Part shown: piece by piece, positions 8,835 through 16,859 of the stretch
Position numbering within the stretch: the first letter of the stretch is position 1
Layout: every line of letters starts with the position of its first letter
Source of the DNA: Leptolyngbyaceae cyanobacterium MO_188.B28
Lineage (GTDB): Bacteria; Cyanobacteriota; Cyanobacteriia; Phormidesmidales; Phormidesmidaceae
DNA: 33,061 nucleotides
Direction of reading: 5' to 3'
Assembly (NCBI GenBank): GCA_030065175.1
Contig: JASJDH010000033.1
Span: 1-33,061, forward strand
Translations under genes and position numbers: made by a program
The notes under the pieces: model-generated
Database searches by the model: none
Told to the model about the DNA's origin: nothing
What the model saw: the letters and a program-made list of their open reading frames with translations, nothing else

Positions 8835-8891
8835 TGGTCCCCAAAAACTGGACAGGGAGCTAAGCTCTGAACACTCGAAAAATAATAGGAG

Positions 8892-9215
8892 TTGTTCATG
8901 GGTAAAAAACGCAAACAGTATAGTCCCCAATTCAAAGCTAAAGTAGCGATAGAAGCGCTTCAGGGGATGAAAACTGTAGCTGAGCTATCTAGCCATTATG
9001 ATATCCATCCCACTATGATCAATAGCTGGAAGCGTCAGCTGACAGAAGGGGCCAGCGACCTGTTTGATGCGACTCAAGGCAAGCACAAACAGCAATCGGA
9101 TCCACAAGCAGAGATCAACGAACTGTATCGTCAGATTGGTCAACTCAAGGTAGAACGAGATTTTTTAGCCGAGCGCTCAGCCAAATTGGGCTTAACGAAC
9201 GAAAAGCCTTGGTAG
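8892..9215 (+). CDS. IS3-family transposase OrfA (HTH)
   Basis: MFMGKKRKQYSPQFKAKVAIEALQGMKTVAELSSHYDIHPTMINSWKRQL. Confidence 0.93.
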   Translation: MFMGKKRKQYSPQFKAKVAIEALQGMKTVAELSSHYDIHPTMINSWKRQLTEGASDLFDATQGKHKQQSDPQAEINELYRQIGQLKVERDFLAERSAKLGLTNEKPW

Positions 9216-10021
9216 ATGAGGCCCATCCTCATTTGAGTCTGGTGCGACAATGCCAGTTGCTGCGGATCAATCGTTCCAGTCTCTACTACCGGCCAGTAGC
9301 GCCGTCAGAGGAGGAATTGGCCTTACTTCGATTGCTTGACCAACAGTACCTGCAAACCCCTTTTTATGGCAGTCGGCGGATGACGGAACACTTGCGTCAG
9401 CAAGGCTATCAAGTCAATCGCAAGCGGGTGCGACGCTTGATGCATCAACTGGGTTTGCAAGCGATTTATCCTAAGCCCAAGTTGAGTACAGCGCATCCAG
9501 AGCACAAGATATATCCCTACTTGTTACGTGAGGTTGAAATTGTCTGTGTCAATCAGGTTTGGAGCACCGATATCACCTATCTGCCGGTGCTCAAGGGCCA
9601 TTTCTATTTGGTGGCGATTATGGACTGGTATAGCCGTAAGGTGCTCAGTTGGCGAGTGTCGAATACGATGGATGTTTATTTCTGTATTGCGGCTTTAGAG
9701 GAGGCGCTCTCAATCTATTCCCCTCCCCAGATCTTCAACTCTGACCAAGGCGCCCAGTTCACAGCGAACGCCTTCACAGAACGGCTTAAACACTCAGAGA
9801 TAGAGATCAGTATGGATGGTCGAGGTCGCTGTCATGACAATATTTTCATTGAACGGCTATGGCGTTCTGTGAAATGGGAATTAATTTATCTCAAGGCATT
9901 TGAGGATGGTCAACACTTAATGGAGGAACTGAAAGCTTGGTTTAATTGGTACAACCGGTTGAGACCCCATCAATCACTGAATTATCGAACACCAGATGAA
10001 ATCTATTACGAATGTGATTGA
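9209..10021 (+). CDS. IS3-family transposase OrfB (rve integrase core, DDE)
   Basis: WSTDITYLPVLKGHFYLVAIMDWYSRKVLSW...NSDQGAQFTANAF...GRCHDNIFIERLWRSVKWELIY. Overlaps orfA in the -1 frame, so likely made by frameshift fusion. Confidence 0.95.
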   Translation: MVDEAHPHLSLVRQCQLLRINRSSLYYRPVAPSEEELALLRLLDQQYLQTPFYGSRRMTEHLRQQGYQVNRKRVRRLMHQLGLQAIYPKPKLSTAHPEHKIYPYLLREVEIVCVNQVWSTDITYLPVLKGHFYLVAIMDWYSRKVLSWRVSNTMDVYFCIAALEEALSIYSPPQIFNSDQGAQFTANAFTERLKHSEIEISMDGRGRCHDNIFIERLWRSVKWELIYLKAFEDGQHLMEELKAWFNWYNRLRPHQSLNYRTPDEIYYECD

Positions 10022-10154
10022 GTGTGGTACTCTCTGAAAAAGAGAAGAACTTGTTTAGGATTTTCAGAGCTTATTAGCCCTTTCAAGTTGTCTAAGCATT
10101 GGGGTCCACTTCAGTTCAACAACGGAGCTTCGCGACGTTCCGACTGACAAATTG

Positions 10155-10246
10155 ACATAACCAGTCGCTGGACCGGAGCCTCGGGGCCAGCGGGAATCAA
10201 GTGGCAAACGCTGACTGCCGCAGCTCGGTCAGCTTGATCGTTATGT
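10155..10246 (+). other. Candidate integron attC recombination site (attC1)
   Basis: R'' ACATAAC (10155-10161) and R' GTTATGT (10240-10246) are exactly complementary. Inner arms GCTGGACCGGAGC (10167-10179) and GCTCGGTCAGC (10223-10233) pair over 11 bp with two extra G on the left arm. Total 92 bp. Confidence 0.8.
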
Positions 10247-10450
10247 GGCGTGAGTTATCGGCTAGGGAAGTGCACAACCTCTCACCACAGGTTAATTCGA
10301 AATGTGGCTCGGTCTGTGGCCGCTTAATAATCCGGACGCAGTAAAGCGGAATTCACTTAACGAAAGCTTGAGAGCTATGGAGGCAGGTGCGATCGCATTA
10401 GCTTGATCTGAACTTTTGCTAATATCGAAGCAAATAGCCTGACTACTTCT

Positions 10451-10789
10451 ATGCCATTTACAATTTCTGCCGACTCCCCTCCCTTAGAAATTAATGCTGA
10501 TAACGTAGTGCTGGTCGGCAAAACCCGTGTCACACTCGATACTGTGGTGAGTGTTTTCAAACAAGGTACGACCGCTGAGGAAATCGTTTATCGCTATCCT
10601 GCACTGAAGCTAGCGGACGTTTACGCCACGATTGCTTTCTACCTCAACCATCAGCAAATGGTTGAGAAGTATCTGAATGACCGACAAGCCCAGGCCCAGG
10701 AGGTGCAACAGCTCAATGAAGCTCGGTTAGACCCTCATGGTATCCGCGATAGACTTCTATCTCGCAAACATGAACAAGAGGCATGTTGA
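10451..10789 (+). CDS. DUF433 domain protein (putative antitoxin)
   Basis: NADNVVLVGKTRVTLDTVVSVFKQGTTAEEIVYRYPALKLADVYATIAFYLNHQQMVEKYL is typical DUF433. Confidence 0.9.
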   Translation: MPFTISADSPPLEINADNVVLVGKTRVTLDTVVSVFKQGTTAEEIVYRYPALKLADVYATIAFYLNHQQMVEKYLNDRQAQAQEVQQLNEARLDPHGIRDRLLSRKHEQEAC

Positions 10790-11133
10790 AGCTGCTTGCA
10801 GATGAAAACTTTGACAATACAATTATCAGGGGACTACTAAGACGCAATCCAAGGATTGATATTGTCAGGGTTCAAGATGTTGAATTATCAGGCCAGGATG
10901 ATCCAGCCGTTCTTGCCGGGGCAGCAAAAGAAAATCGGGTGTTGGTAACTCATGATGTTGCTACGATTACCAAATATGCCTATGAGAGAGTGGCAAAAGG
11001 GTATCCGATGCCGGGAGTGATTGAAGTTCGCACAGATGTACCTATAGGCCAGATAATTGAAGATATTTTACTCATCCTAGAATGTATTTCTACAGGAGAA
11101 TTAGAAGGTCAAATTTTATATCTGCCCTTGTAG
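10783..11133 (+). CDS. DUF5615 PIN-like protein (putative toxin)
   Basis: MLKLLADENFDNTIIRGLLRRNPRIDIVRVQDVELSGQDDPAVLAGAAKENRVLVTHDVATI is a PIN-like DUF5615 signature; overlaps the DUF433 ORF by 7 bp. Confidence 0.9.
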   Translation: MLKLLADENFDNTIIRGLLRRNPRIDIVRVQDVELSGQDDPAVLAGAAKENRVLVTHDVATITKYAYERVAKGYPMPGVIEVRTDVPIGQIIEDILLILECISTGELEGQILYLPL

Positions 11134-11175
11134 GAGCAATCTCAACTTCTCTTTATAAAATATGATTGTGACGCC

Positions 11176-11264
11176 ACATAACAACCTTGGTGCAGCGGGC
11201 TGACCTAAGCTATTTGGCGCCGATTTACAAGGATGCTGGCAGCCGCTGACCAGGAACGTTAGCT
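11176..11264 (+). other. Candidate integron attC recombination site (attC2)
   Basis: R'' ACATAAC (11176-11182) and R' GTTAGCT (11258-11264). Inner arms TGGTGCAGCGGGCTG (11188-11202) and CAGCCGCTGACCA (11240-11252) pair over 13 bp with two extra G on the left arm. Total 89 bp. Confidence 0.8.
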
Positions 11265-11425
11265 GGCAAAGCACTGCGTCGAAGAAAGTTTTTGGTTAAG
11301 CGGTTTCCAGGAGCAAAAATACCAGCATTAATATTGTTATGCAACAATTCAAGACTCCCCCCCCCTATTGATAAGCTCCTTCCAATCAGTACAAATTAGA
11401 AACGAATGCCTAATGCAGACATAAA

Positions 11426-11453
11426 TGGGCAGATGCGATGTCGCATCTGCCCA
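11426..11453 (-). terminator. Strong hairpin TGGGCAGATGCGA-TG-TCGCATCTGCCCA, likely terminator of the sigma factor gene
   Basis: Perfect 13-bp inverted repeat about 40 bp beyond the minus-strand stop at 11491. Confidence 0.75.
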
Positions 11454-11490
11454 GACTGTTGGACGAATTTGCGAATGTTTGGGGCTGAAA

Positions 11491-12762
11491 TTAGGTTAGA
11501 GACTCCAGATAATCGCGAATGCGATTCCGACGCTTGGGTTGTCTCAGCTTCTGCAACGCCTTGGACTCGATTTGCCGCACCCGCTCCCGGGATAGCTCAA
11601 GGGCTCGACCGATTTCCGCAAGGGAATAGGGATTGCCGTCGCCTAACCCAAACCGCATGCGAATGACATCGCGTTCGCGGGTTGTCAGGTCAGCCAAGAG
11701 TTGATGTAAATCGCGTCGAAGCGCTTCACGCATCAGGCTTTCTTCGGGAGAAACATCGTCAGTTTCCAGCAGATCGCCCAGTTCCGTATCCCGCTCCTTA
11801 CCCACCTTGGTTTCCAAGGACACCGCCCGAGGCACCCTGAGCAAAACCTCTCGCACCTGAGGCCCCGTCATATTTAACTCTTTGGCGATATCCTCAACGG
11901 TGGCGGTGTGGCCTTTTTCCTGAGAGATCTTCCGTTGAGCCTTCTTGATCTTGTTGAGTTTCTCGGTGATATGGACAGGCAGGCGAATGGTGCGGCTTTG
12001 GGTGGCGATCGCTCGGGTAATGCCTTGCCGAATCCACCAATAGGCATAGGTGCTAAAGCGATACCCTTTAGTCGGGTCAAATTTCTCAACTGCTCTTTCT
12101 AATCCAAGGGTGCCTTCTTGAATCAAATCAAGTAATTCTAATCCTCGGTTCTGATATTTTTTAGCAACCGACACCACCAATCTGAGGTTGGCTTTAATCA
12201 TGTGCTCCTTAGCTCGGAGCCCTTCAGACTGAAGCTGTTCCAGTTCCTTAACCGATAGTTCGGCAAGTTCGGCCCAAAGCCGCTTGCCTTCCGTCAGGAT
12301 TGGCTTTAGCTCAGAGCTGTCAACGCCGCCCTCTTGCGCCCACCGCTCCAGTGAGGGGCGATGCCCCAAATGGGAGGTCAAGCGATCGCGAGCATCCATC
12401 AAGCGAACATAGGTTTGTAGCGCCCCTTCCTCCTGTTCCGCAGCTTGGTTCCGCAGCTCTAAAAGCTGGATATATCGCTGAACGGTCTGGGCCTCTGAAA
12501 CTTCTTCATCTCGTCTGAGCAGTTGAACCCGACCAATTTCCTGCAGATACAAGCGAACTAAATCTGTGGTACGACGTTTGCCGTTATTCTGAAGACTTTC
12601 AGACTCGAGAGGATCAGCATCTGAATCAATTCCAGGCTCAACCAATTGCTCGATCTCAAAGTCAGCGGGTTCATCGCCGCCACTCTGTATCAAGTCGCTA
12701 GCAGAGGGGCCTCCGTCGTATTCCATATCGGCTGAATCAGGGTAGTAGGGTGTAGCAATCAT
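11491..12762 (-). CDS. sigC: RpoD/SigA-family RNA polymerase sigma factor, group 2 (SigC-like)
   Basis: [28 protein letters not shown]...[66 protein letters not shown]...[20 protein letters not shown]. The [15 protein letters not shown] region resembles SigC. Family is certain; the subgroup symbol is tentative. Confidence 0.9.
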   Translation of the reverse strand: MIATPYYPDSADMEYDGGPSASDLIQSGGDEPADFEIEQLVEPGIDSDADPLESESLQNNGKRRTTDLVRLYLQEIGRVQLLRRDEEVSEAQTVQRYIQLLELRNQAAEQEEGALQTYVRLMDARDRLTSHLGHRPSLERWAQEGGVDSSELKPILTEGKRLWAELAELSVKELEQLQSEGLRAKEHMIKANLRLVVSVAKKYQNRGLELLDLIQEGTLGLERAVEKFDPTKGYRFSTYAYWWIRQGITRAIATQSRTIRLPVHITEKLNKIKKAQRKISQEKGHTATVEDIAKELNMTGPQVREVLLRVPRAVSLETKVGKERDTELGDLLETDDVSPEESLMREALRRDLHQLLADLTTRERDVIRMRFGLGDGNPYSLAEIGRALELSRERVRQIESKALQKLRQPKRRNRIRDYLESLT

Positions 12763-13136
12763 AACGACCGTCTTCAGTTGCTCAAGTAATTAGGTACTGC
12801 TCATCGTCCGCTTGAACCTAGTATTCCCAAAGTTTTAGGACCAACAAACAGGGGGCAAGGTTTCAACTGGGGCATGGATGAAACCCATGGGAAAATTGGA
12901 ACTTAGACATTCACCCCGCCAAGGGAAGCAAAGATCTGGACTGGATTCAGTGCAGAAGTCGTTACCCTTAAGTTCGCCCATCGGCATAATGAGCGAGTCT
13001 GATAAGTCATCAAAGTGACCTATATCAAGCATTAGGTATCAAGCCTTACGATGATCTACGTCGCCATCGATTCGGATTCCTGATTATTTTTCAGATTTAT
13101 CGCAGGAGTTTGATGGATTACAGCTAATTACCGTTA

Positions 13137-13187
13137 ATACAGTCAGATAGTTTATACAGTCAGACAGGGAATACAGTCAGCGGAATA
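13137..13187. repeat. Three direct copies of ATACAGTCAG at exact 17-bp spacing
   Basis: ATACAGTCAG starts at 13137, 13154 and 13171, in the noncoding gap upstream of the sigma factor gene. Confidence 0.9.
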
Positions 13188-13343
13188 CGTATATTCCCCT
13201 AAGCCTGACGGCGTATAGCTGCTTGGGGGATAACTTTACGCATGAGCATGGGGTATTGTTAAAGAAGCTTAACGCACCCATGACTATAGAGCGGGCGATA
13301 CCCCACGCACCTATTTCAGCGTCATTCCGCTTAAAGTTGACAG

Positions 13344-16300
13344 CTAGTCGATCACAGCGTTGCGGTCGAGGAAGAGGAGATCTCGCAATTGATCGGTGTC
13401 TAGCTCTGTTAGCCATTGTTCGCCAGAACCTACAACTTGTTCAGATAAGGCTTTTTTGCTTTCGATTAGCTCATGTATCCGGTCTTCCAAGGTGCCCGTG
13501 CAGACGAATTTATGGACCTGTACGTTACGGGTTTGGCCAATCCGAAATACTCGGTCTGTGGCTTGGTTTTCGACCGCAGGATTCCACCAACGGTCAAAGT
13601 GGAACACATGGTTAGCGCGGGTTAGGTTGAGGCCGACGCCGCCCGCCTTTAGGGATAGGATAAAGAGTTTGGGGCCGTTGGGATCCAATTGAAAGCGATC
13701 CACCATCTCCTCTCGATCTTTTTGGGAAGACCCGCCATAAAGGAAAAGAGTTTCCTGCCGAAAAAGTCTTTCCAGATGAGGCTTCAACAATTTTCCCCAC
13801 TCAGCGAATTGGGTGAAGATGAGGGCGCGATCGCCTTCGGCGATCACTTCCTCTAGCATTTCATCGAGTCGCTGGAGCTTACCAGACCGATTGCGAACGC
13901 CCAAGGTTTTCTGCTGCAAAAATTGAGCAGGATGATTGCACACTTGCTTAAGCTTAGTCAGCAAGGCCAGAATTAACCCCCGTCGTTTTACCCCTTCTGC
14001 GTCATCAATAGCGGCTAGAGACTCGTCCACTAGCTTTTGATAAAGGCTGGCTTGCTCGGCGGAAAGGGCGCAGAAAACCGCCATTTCTTGCTTCTCAGGC
14101 AAATCTTGGATGATACTGCGGTCTGTTTTGAGCCGACGCAAGATGAAGGGTTGAACCAGCCCCCGCAACATTTTTAAGGAGGCGGTATCGCCATACCGTT
14201 CAATCGGAGTGCCAAAACGCCGCTGAAAAAAGTTTTGCGCCCCTAAATAACCGGGATTCAGAAAATCTAAAATTGACCACAATTCAGACAGACGGTTTTC
14301 AACGGGCGTACCCGTTAGAACAATGCGAAACTGACTATCCAGCTGCCGCACCGCCTGAGATTGTTTTGCCGATGCATTTTTAATATTCTGAGCTTCATCT
14401 AGGACAAGGCCCTGCCATTCAATCCGCTTAAGATCTTTCAAGTCCCGATGAACCAGGGAATAACTGGTGATCACCAAGTCAACTTGCTCCGCCTTTCGGA
14501 TAAACGAGCTGCCGTGAGGTCGTTTATCCCCGTGATAAACCATCGTTTTAAGGGGAGGCGCAAATCGGCGAACTTCCCGCTCCCAGTTGCCAATAACCGA
14601 CGTGGGGCAAACCAACAAAGTGGGCTGGTCTAAAAGGCTTTGCTGACGCAGGTGCATCAGAAATGCAATTAGCTGGATGGTTTTGCCCAACCCCATATCA
14701 TCCGCTAGACAAGCCCCCAATCCCCACTGCTCCAAAAAGGCTAACCAGGACACGCCGCGAGCTTGATAGGGCCTTAACTGACCTTGGAATCCTTCGGGTT
14801 CTGTAACCGGTTTAAGGGTTTGGTTGCCGGTGGTTAGGGTGGCGATTAAATCTTTCAATGCGCCGGTGGCCTCAAAACTGACAACCGGCAGTTTGTCGAT
14901 GGTTTGCGTATCACCGGTGCTGATGCGCAAGGCGTCTTCCACCGAAAGGGCCGATGCTTGCTGAGGACGATCAAAAAAAGACTGGGCGGCCTTGACATCC
15001 TGAGGTCTTAGCTCAACCCATTCGCCATTGATTTCCACTAAAGGAGTATGGCGATTAATCAGTTGCTCAAAGTCCGCTTTAGAAATTTCCTGTCCGCCGA
15101 TAGTTAAATCCCAAGTGAAATTCAGGAGGCTTTTCAGGCCCAGGCGCTGACGCTGTTTACGGGAGGGCGCCTTAGCGGCGATTTTCAATCCCAGGCGGCT
15201 GGTTAACCCGCCCTCTTCTTGATTGGCTAAATTACCGGGTAAGACAATGCCAAAGCCGCTGTCTTGTAAACGCCAGGCGGTGGATTTAATAAATTCATAC
15301 GCTTGGATCGGATCCAATTGGCAGGAATGAGGCTGCCGCTGTTTCAAGCTCTCTTTGATGGGATTGTAGAGACGGGCGGCTCGACCGAGCCCAGCCAACA
15401 AGCTTTCTTGGGGATGTTCGAGGAGTCGCCCCTGATGGTGTAGCTGGTCCACCGGGTTCTGCCAAATGATGTCGGACTCGATCAAGAACTGCGGATCATC
15501 CGCCGCCTGCAAGCAATAGGTAAGCGTCCAATTTAATTCCCCTTTGGGCGGCGGCTGTAACACCAGGCAGGTGCGGAACATCGCCGACTGATCGGGCTTG
15601 AGGTTCTGTAGCGGGGCGGTCCAGGTGGCTAACGCTTCCTGGAGACGTGAGACAATCGCCGGACTCGTTCTCACCTGGCGATCTGAACCAATCATGGCTT
15701 GGAGCCATTCTCGAATGGGGATGTCTTGGTCGACTGATGAGTTGGGTAAGGGTTGACTGTGGGCGATCGCGCGCACCTGAACATCCACCAAGACGCCCAA
15801 GAAACTGAACAGTAAGTTTTGAGATGAGGGAGGCGTCTCCACCCTTGGCGCAGGTTGGGATAAATCTGCTGAACTTTCTGAGGCGGCCTGATAGGTGCGA
15901 CAAGCCAGGGGCATTTGCTGAGCAAAGCGGCTTAATCGGCCCTGGTCCACTGCGCTATCTAGTAGGAGTTGCCAATGGGCGGTGGTGGTTTCCTCCGATT
16001 GGGTCAAGGCCGGAACAAATTTGGTTCTGGCTAATAAATCTAATCCCCACCGACCAACATGGGACCAATAGCGCAAATCAGAGCCCAGGGTAGAGGACTC
16101 CCCTAACTCGGCGCCCAAAGGCACACTTTTCAGGAATGTTAAGGTTTCTGTTGGGGTTAGCCAGAGCCCCTGCACCGCCCAGGGATACAAACAGAGTCCT
16201 TCCGCCATAGCAGCGGCGGGATTGGCGGAGTGAACCGGAATCGAGCCATCCGGCTGCATCTGAGTCGGGAAAGAAATGATTTGCGATCGCCATCTAGAGG

Positions 16301-16658
16301 GCGAGGACTTTGCTTGGGTTCGAGGCGCAGGGACGCTTTCTCCCGTAGCGCCCTCCTCAGGATCGTTGCGTTTTTTCCGCTTACGCCCGCCAGTCGCCGA
16401 CTTTGAAGGGGAATCAGGCAAGTTTAGAGCGGCTTCGGGCAGAGTCAAACTAGACTCATTGCTTGAAGCGAGTTCCTTGCCGGTTCGTTGGGTCTGAGAA
16501 GCGATAAATGAGACCAATTCAGCGGGGGTCATGCCAAACGGATGAGCCAATATCTGATCGGACTGAGGAAACGCTTGAGCATCGATCCGACGCCAAGTTT
16601 CCCCCCAAATGAAAAATTCCTTCTCTTCAGGTATCCAACTACCGTGTAAAATCGCCAT
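13344..16658 (-). CDS. SNF2-family DEAD/DEAH-box helicase (HepA/RapA-like)
   Basis: LRPYQARGVSWLAFLEQWGLGACLADDMGLGKTIQLIAFL; DEAQNIKN; LTGTPVENRLSELWSILDFLNPG; SLKAGGVGLNLTRANHVFHFDRWWNPAVENQATDRVFRIGQ. Confidence 0.96.
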   Translation of the reverse strand: MAILHGSWIPEEKEFFIWGETWRRIDAQAFPQSDQILAHPFGMTPAELVSFIASQTQRTGKELASSNESSLTLPEAALNLPDSPSKSATGGRKRKKRNDPEEGATGESVPAPRTQAKSSPSRWRSQIISFPTQMQPDGSIPVHSANPAAAMAEGLCLYPWAVQGLWLTPTETLTFLKSVPLGAELGESSTLGSDLRYWSHVGRWGLDLLARTKFVPALTQSEETTTAHWQLLLDSAVDQGRLSRFAQQMPLACRTYQAASESSADLSQPAPRVETPPSSQNLLFSFLGVLVDVQVRAIAHSQPLPNSSVDQDIPIREWLQAMIGSDRQVRTSPAIVSRLQEALATWTAPLQNLKPDQSAMFRTCLVLQPPPKGELNWTLTYCLQAADDPQFLIESDIIWQNPVDQLHHQGRLLEHPQESLLAGLGRAARLYNPIKESLKQRQPHSCQLDPIQAYEFIKSTAWRLQDSGFGIVLPGNLANQEEGGLTSRLGLKIAAKAPSRKQRQRLGLKSLLNFTWDLTIGGQEISKADFEQLINRHTPLVEINGEWVELRPQDVKAAQSFFDRPQQASALSVEDALRISTGDTQTIDKLPVVSFEATGALKDLIATLTTGNQTLKPVTEPEGFQGQLRPYQARGVSWLAFLEQWGLGACLADDMGLGKTIQLIAFLMHLRQQSLLDQPTLLVCPTSVIGNWEREVRRFAPPLKTMVYHGDKRPHGSSFIRKAEQVDLVITSYSLVHRDLKDLKRIEWQGLVLDEAQNIKNASAKQSQAVRQLDSQFRIVLTGTPVENRLSELWSILDFLNPGYLGAQNFFQRRFGTPIERYGDTASLKMLRGLVQPFILRRLKTDRSIIQDLPEKQEMAVFCALSAEQASLYQKLVDESLAAIDDAEGVKRRGLILALLTKLKQVCNHPAQFLQQKTLGVRNRSGKLQRLDEMLEEVIAEGDRALIFTQFAEWGKLLKPHLERLFRQETLFLYGGSSQKDREEMVDRFQLDPNGPKLFILSLKAGGVGLNLTRANHVFHFDRWWNPAVENQATDRVFRIGQTRNVQVHKFVCTGTLEDRIHELIESKKALSEQVVGSGEQWLTELDTDQLRDLLFLDRNAVID

Positions 16659-16859
16659 TCGAGACAGAACTCTTGATGATAAACACCTTGACTATAACGG
16701 AGATGTTTGAGTAAAAAGACATCCGCAGTCGCTGAGACAGCGAAGCATCCAGCCGACCCATTGCCGGAACATTGCTGGAAACTTGCGTCCAAGCCCTCCT
16801 AGAAGCCCTCTGGCCCCCGCCCACAATCGAGAATCCGGGTAAGGGCGATAGGCAAATGT

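Larger units (their letters stand above)
8835..10108 (+). mobile_element. IS3-family insertion sequence (~1.27 kb)
   Basis: Two overlapping ORFs (orfA/orfB) flanked by imperfect terminal inverted repeats TGGTCCCCAAAAACTGGACA (left) and, as reverse complement, TGGACCCCAATGCTTAGACA (right), 14 of 20 positions matching. Confidence 0.88.
10241..11258 (+). mobile_element. Candidate integron gene cassette carrying a DUF433/DUF5615 pair
   Basis: Bounded by the G^TT crossover points of attC1 and attC2. Genes point toward the downstream attC. The cassette 5' end (GTTATGTGGCGT, 10240-10251) is an exact inverted repeat of the start of attC2 (ACGCCACATAAC, 11171-11182). Confidence 0.78.

Noticed and set aside
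2-8844. TIR-WD40, Trypco1 unit, Uma2/HicB and caspase-FGE as one multigene defence system
   Set aside because: They are on different strands, separated by folB, repeats and a pseudogene, and lack a shared operon. Proximity suggests an accessory region but not a single system.
10250-10450. Possible extra attC between attC1 and the DUF433 gene
   Set aside because: Short TTAAT/TTAAC motifs occur, but no pair of complementary R boxes with an inner stem could be found.
15496-16293. Several 70-135 aa ORFs (e.g. 15496..15903, 15692..15925, 16078..16293)
   Set aside because: Shadow frames of the SNF2 helicase gene.
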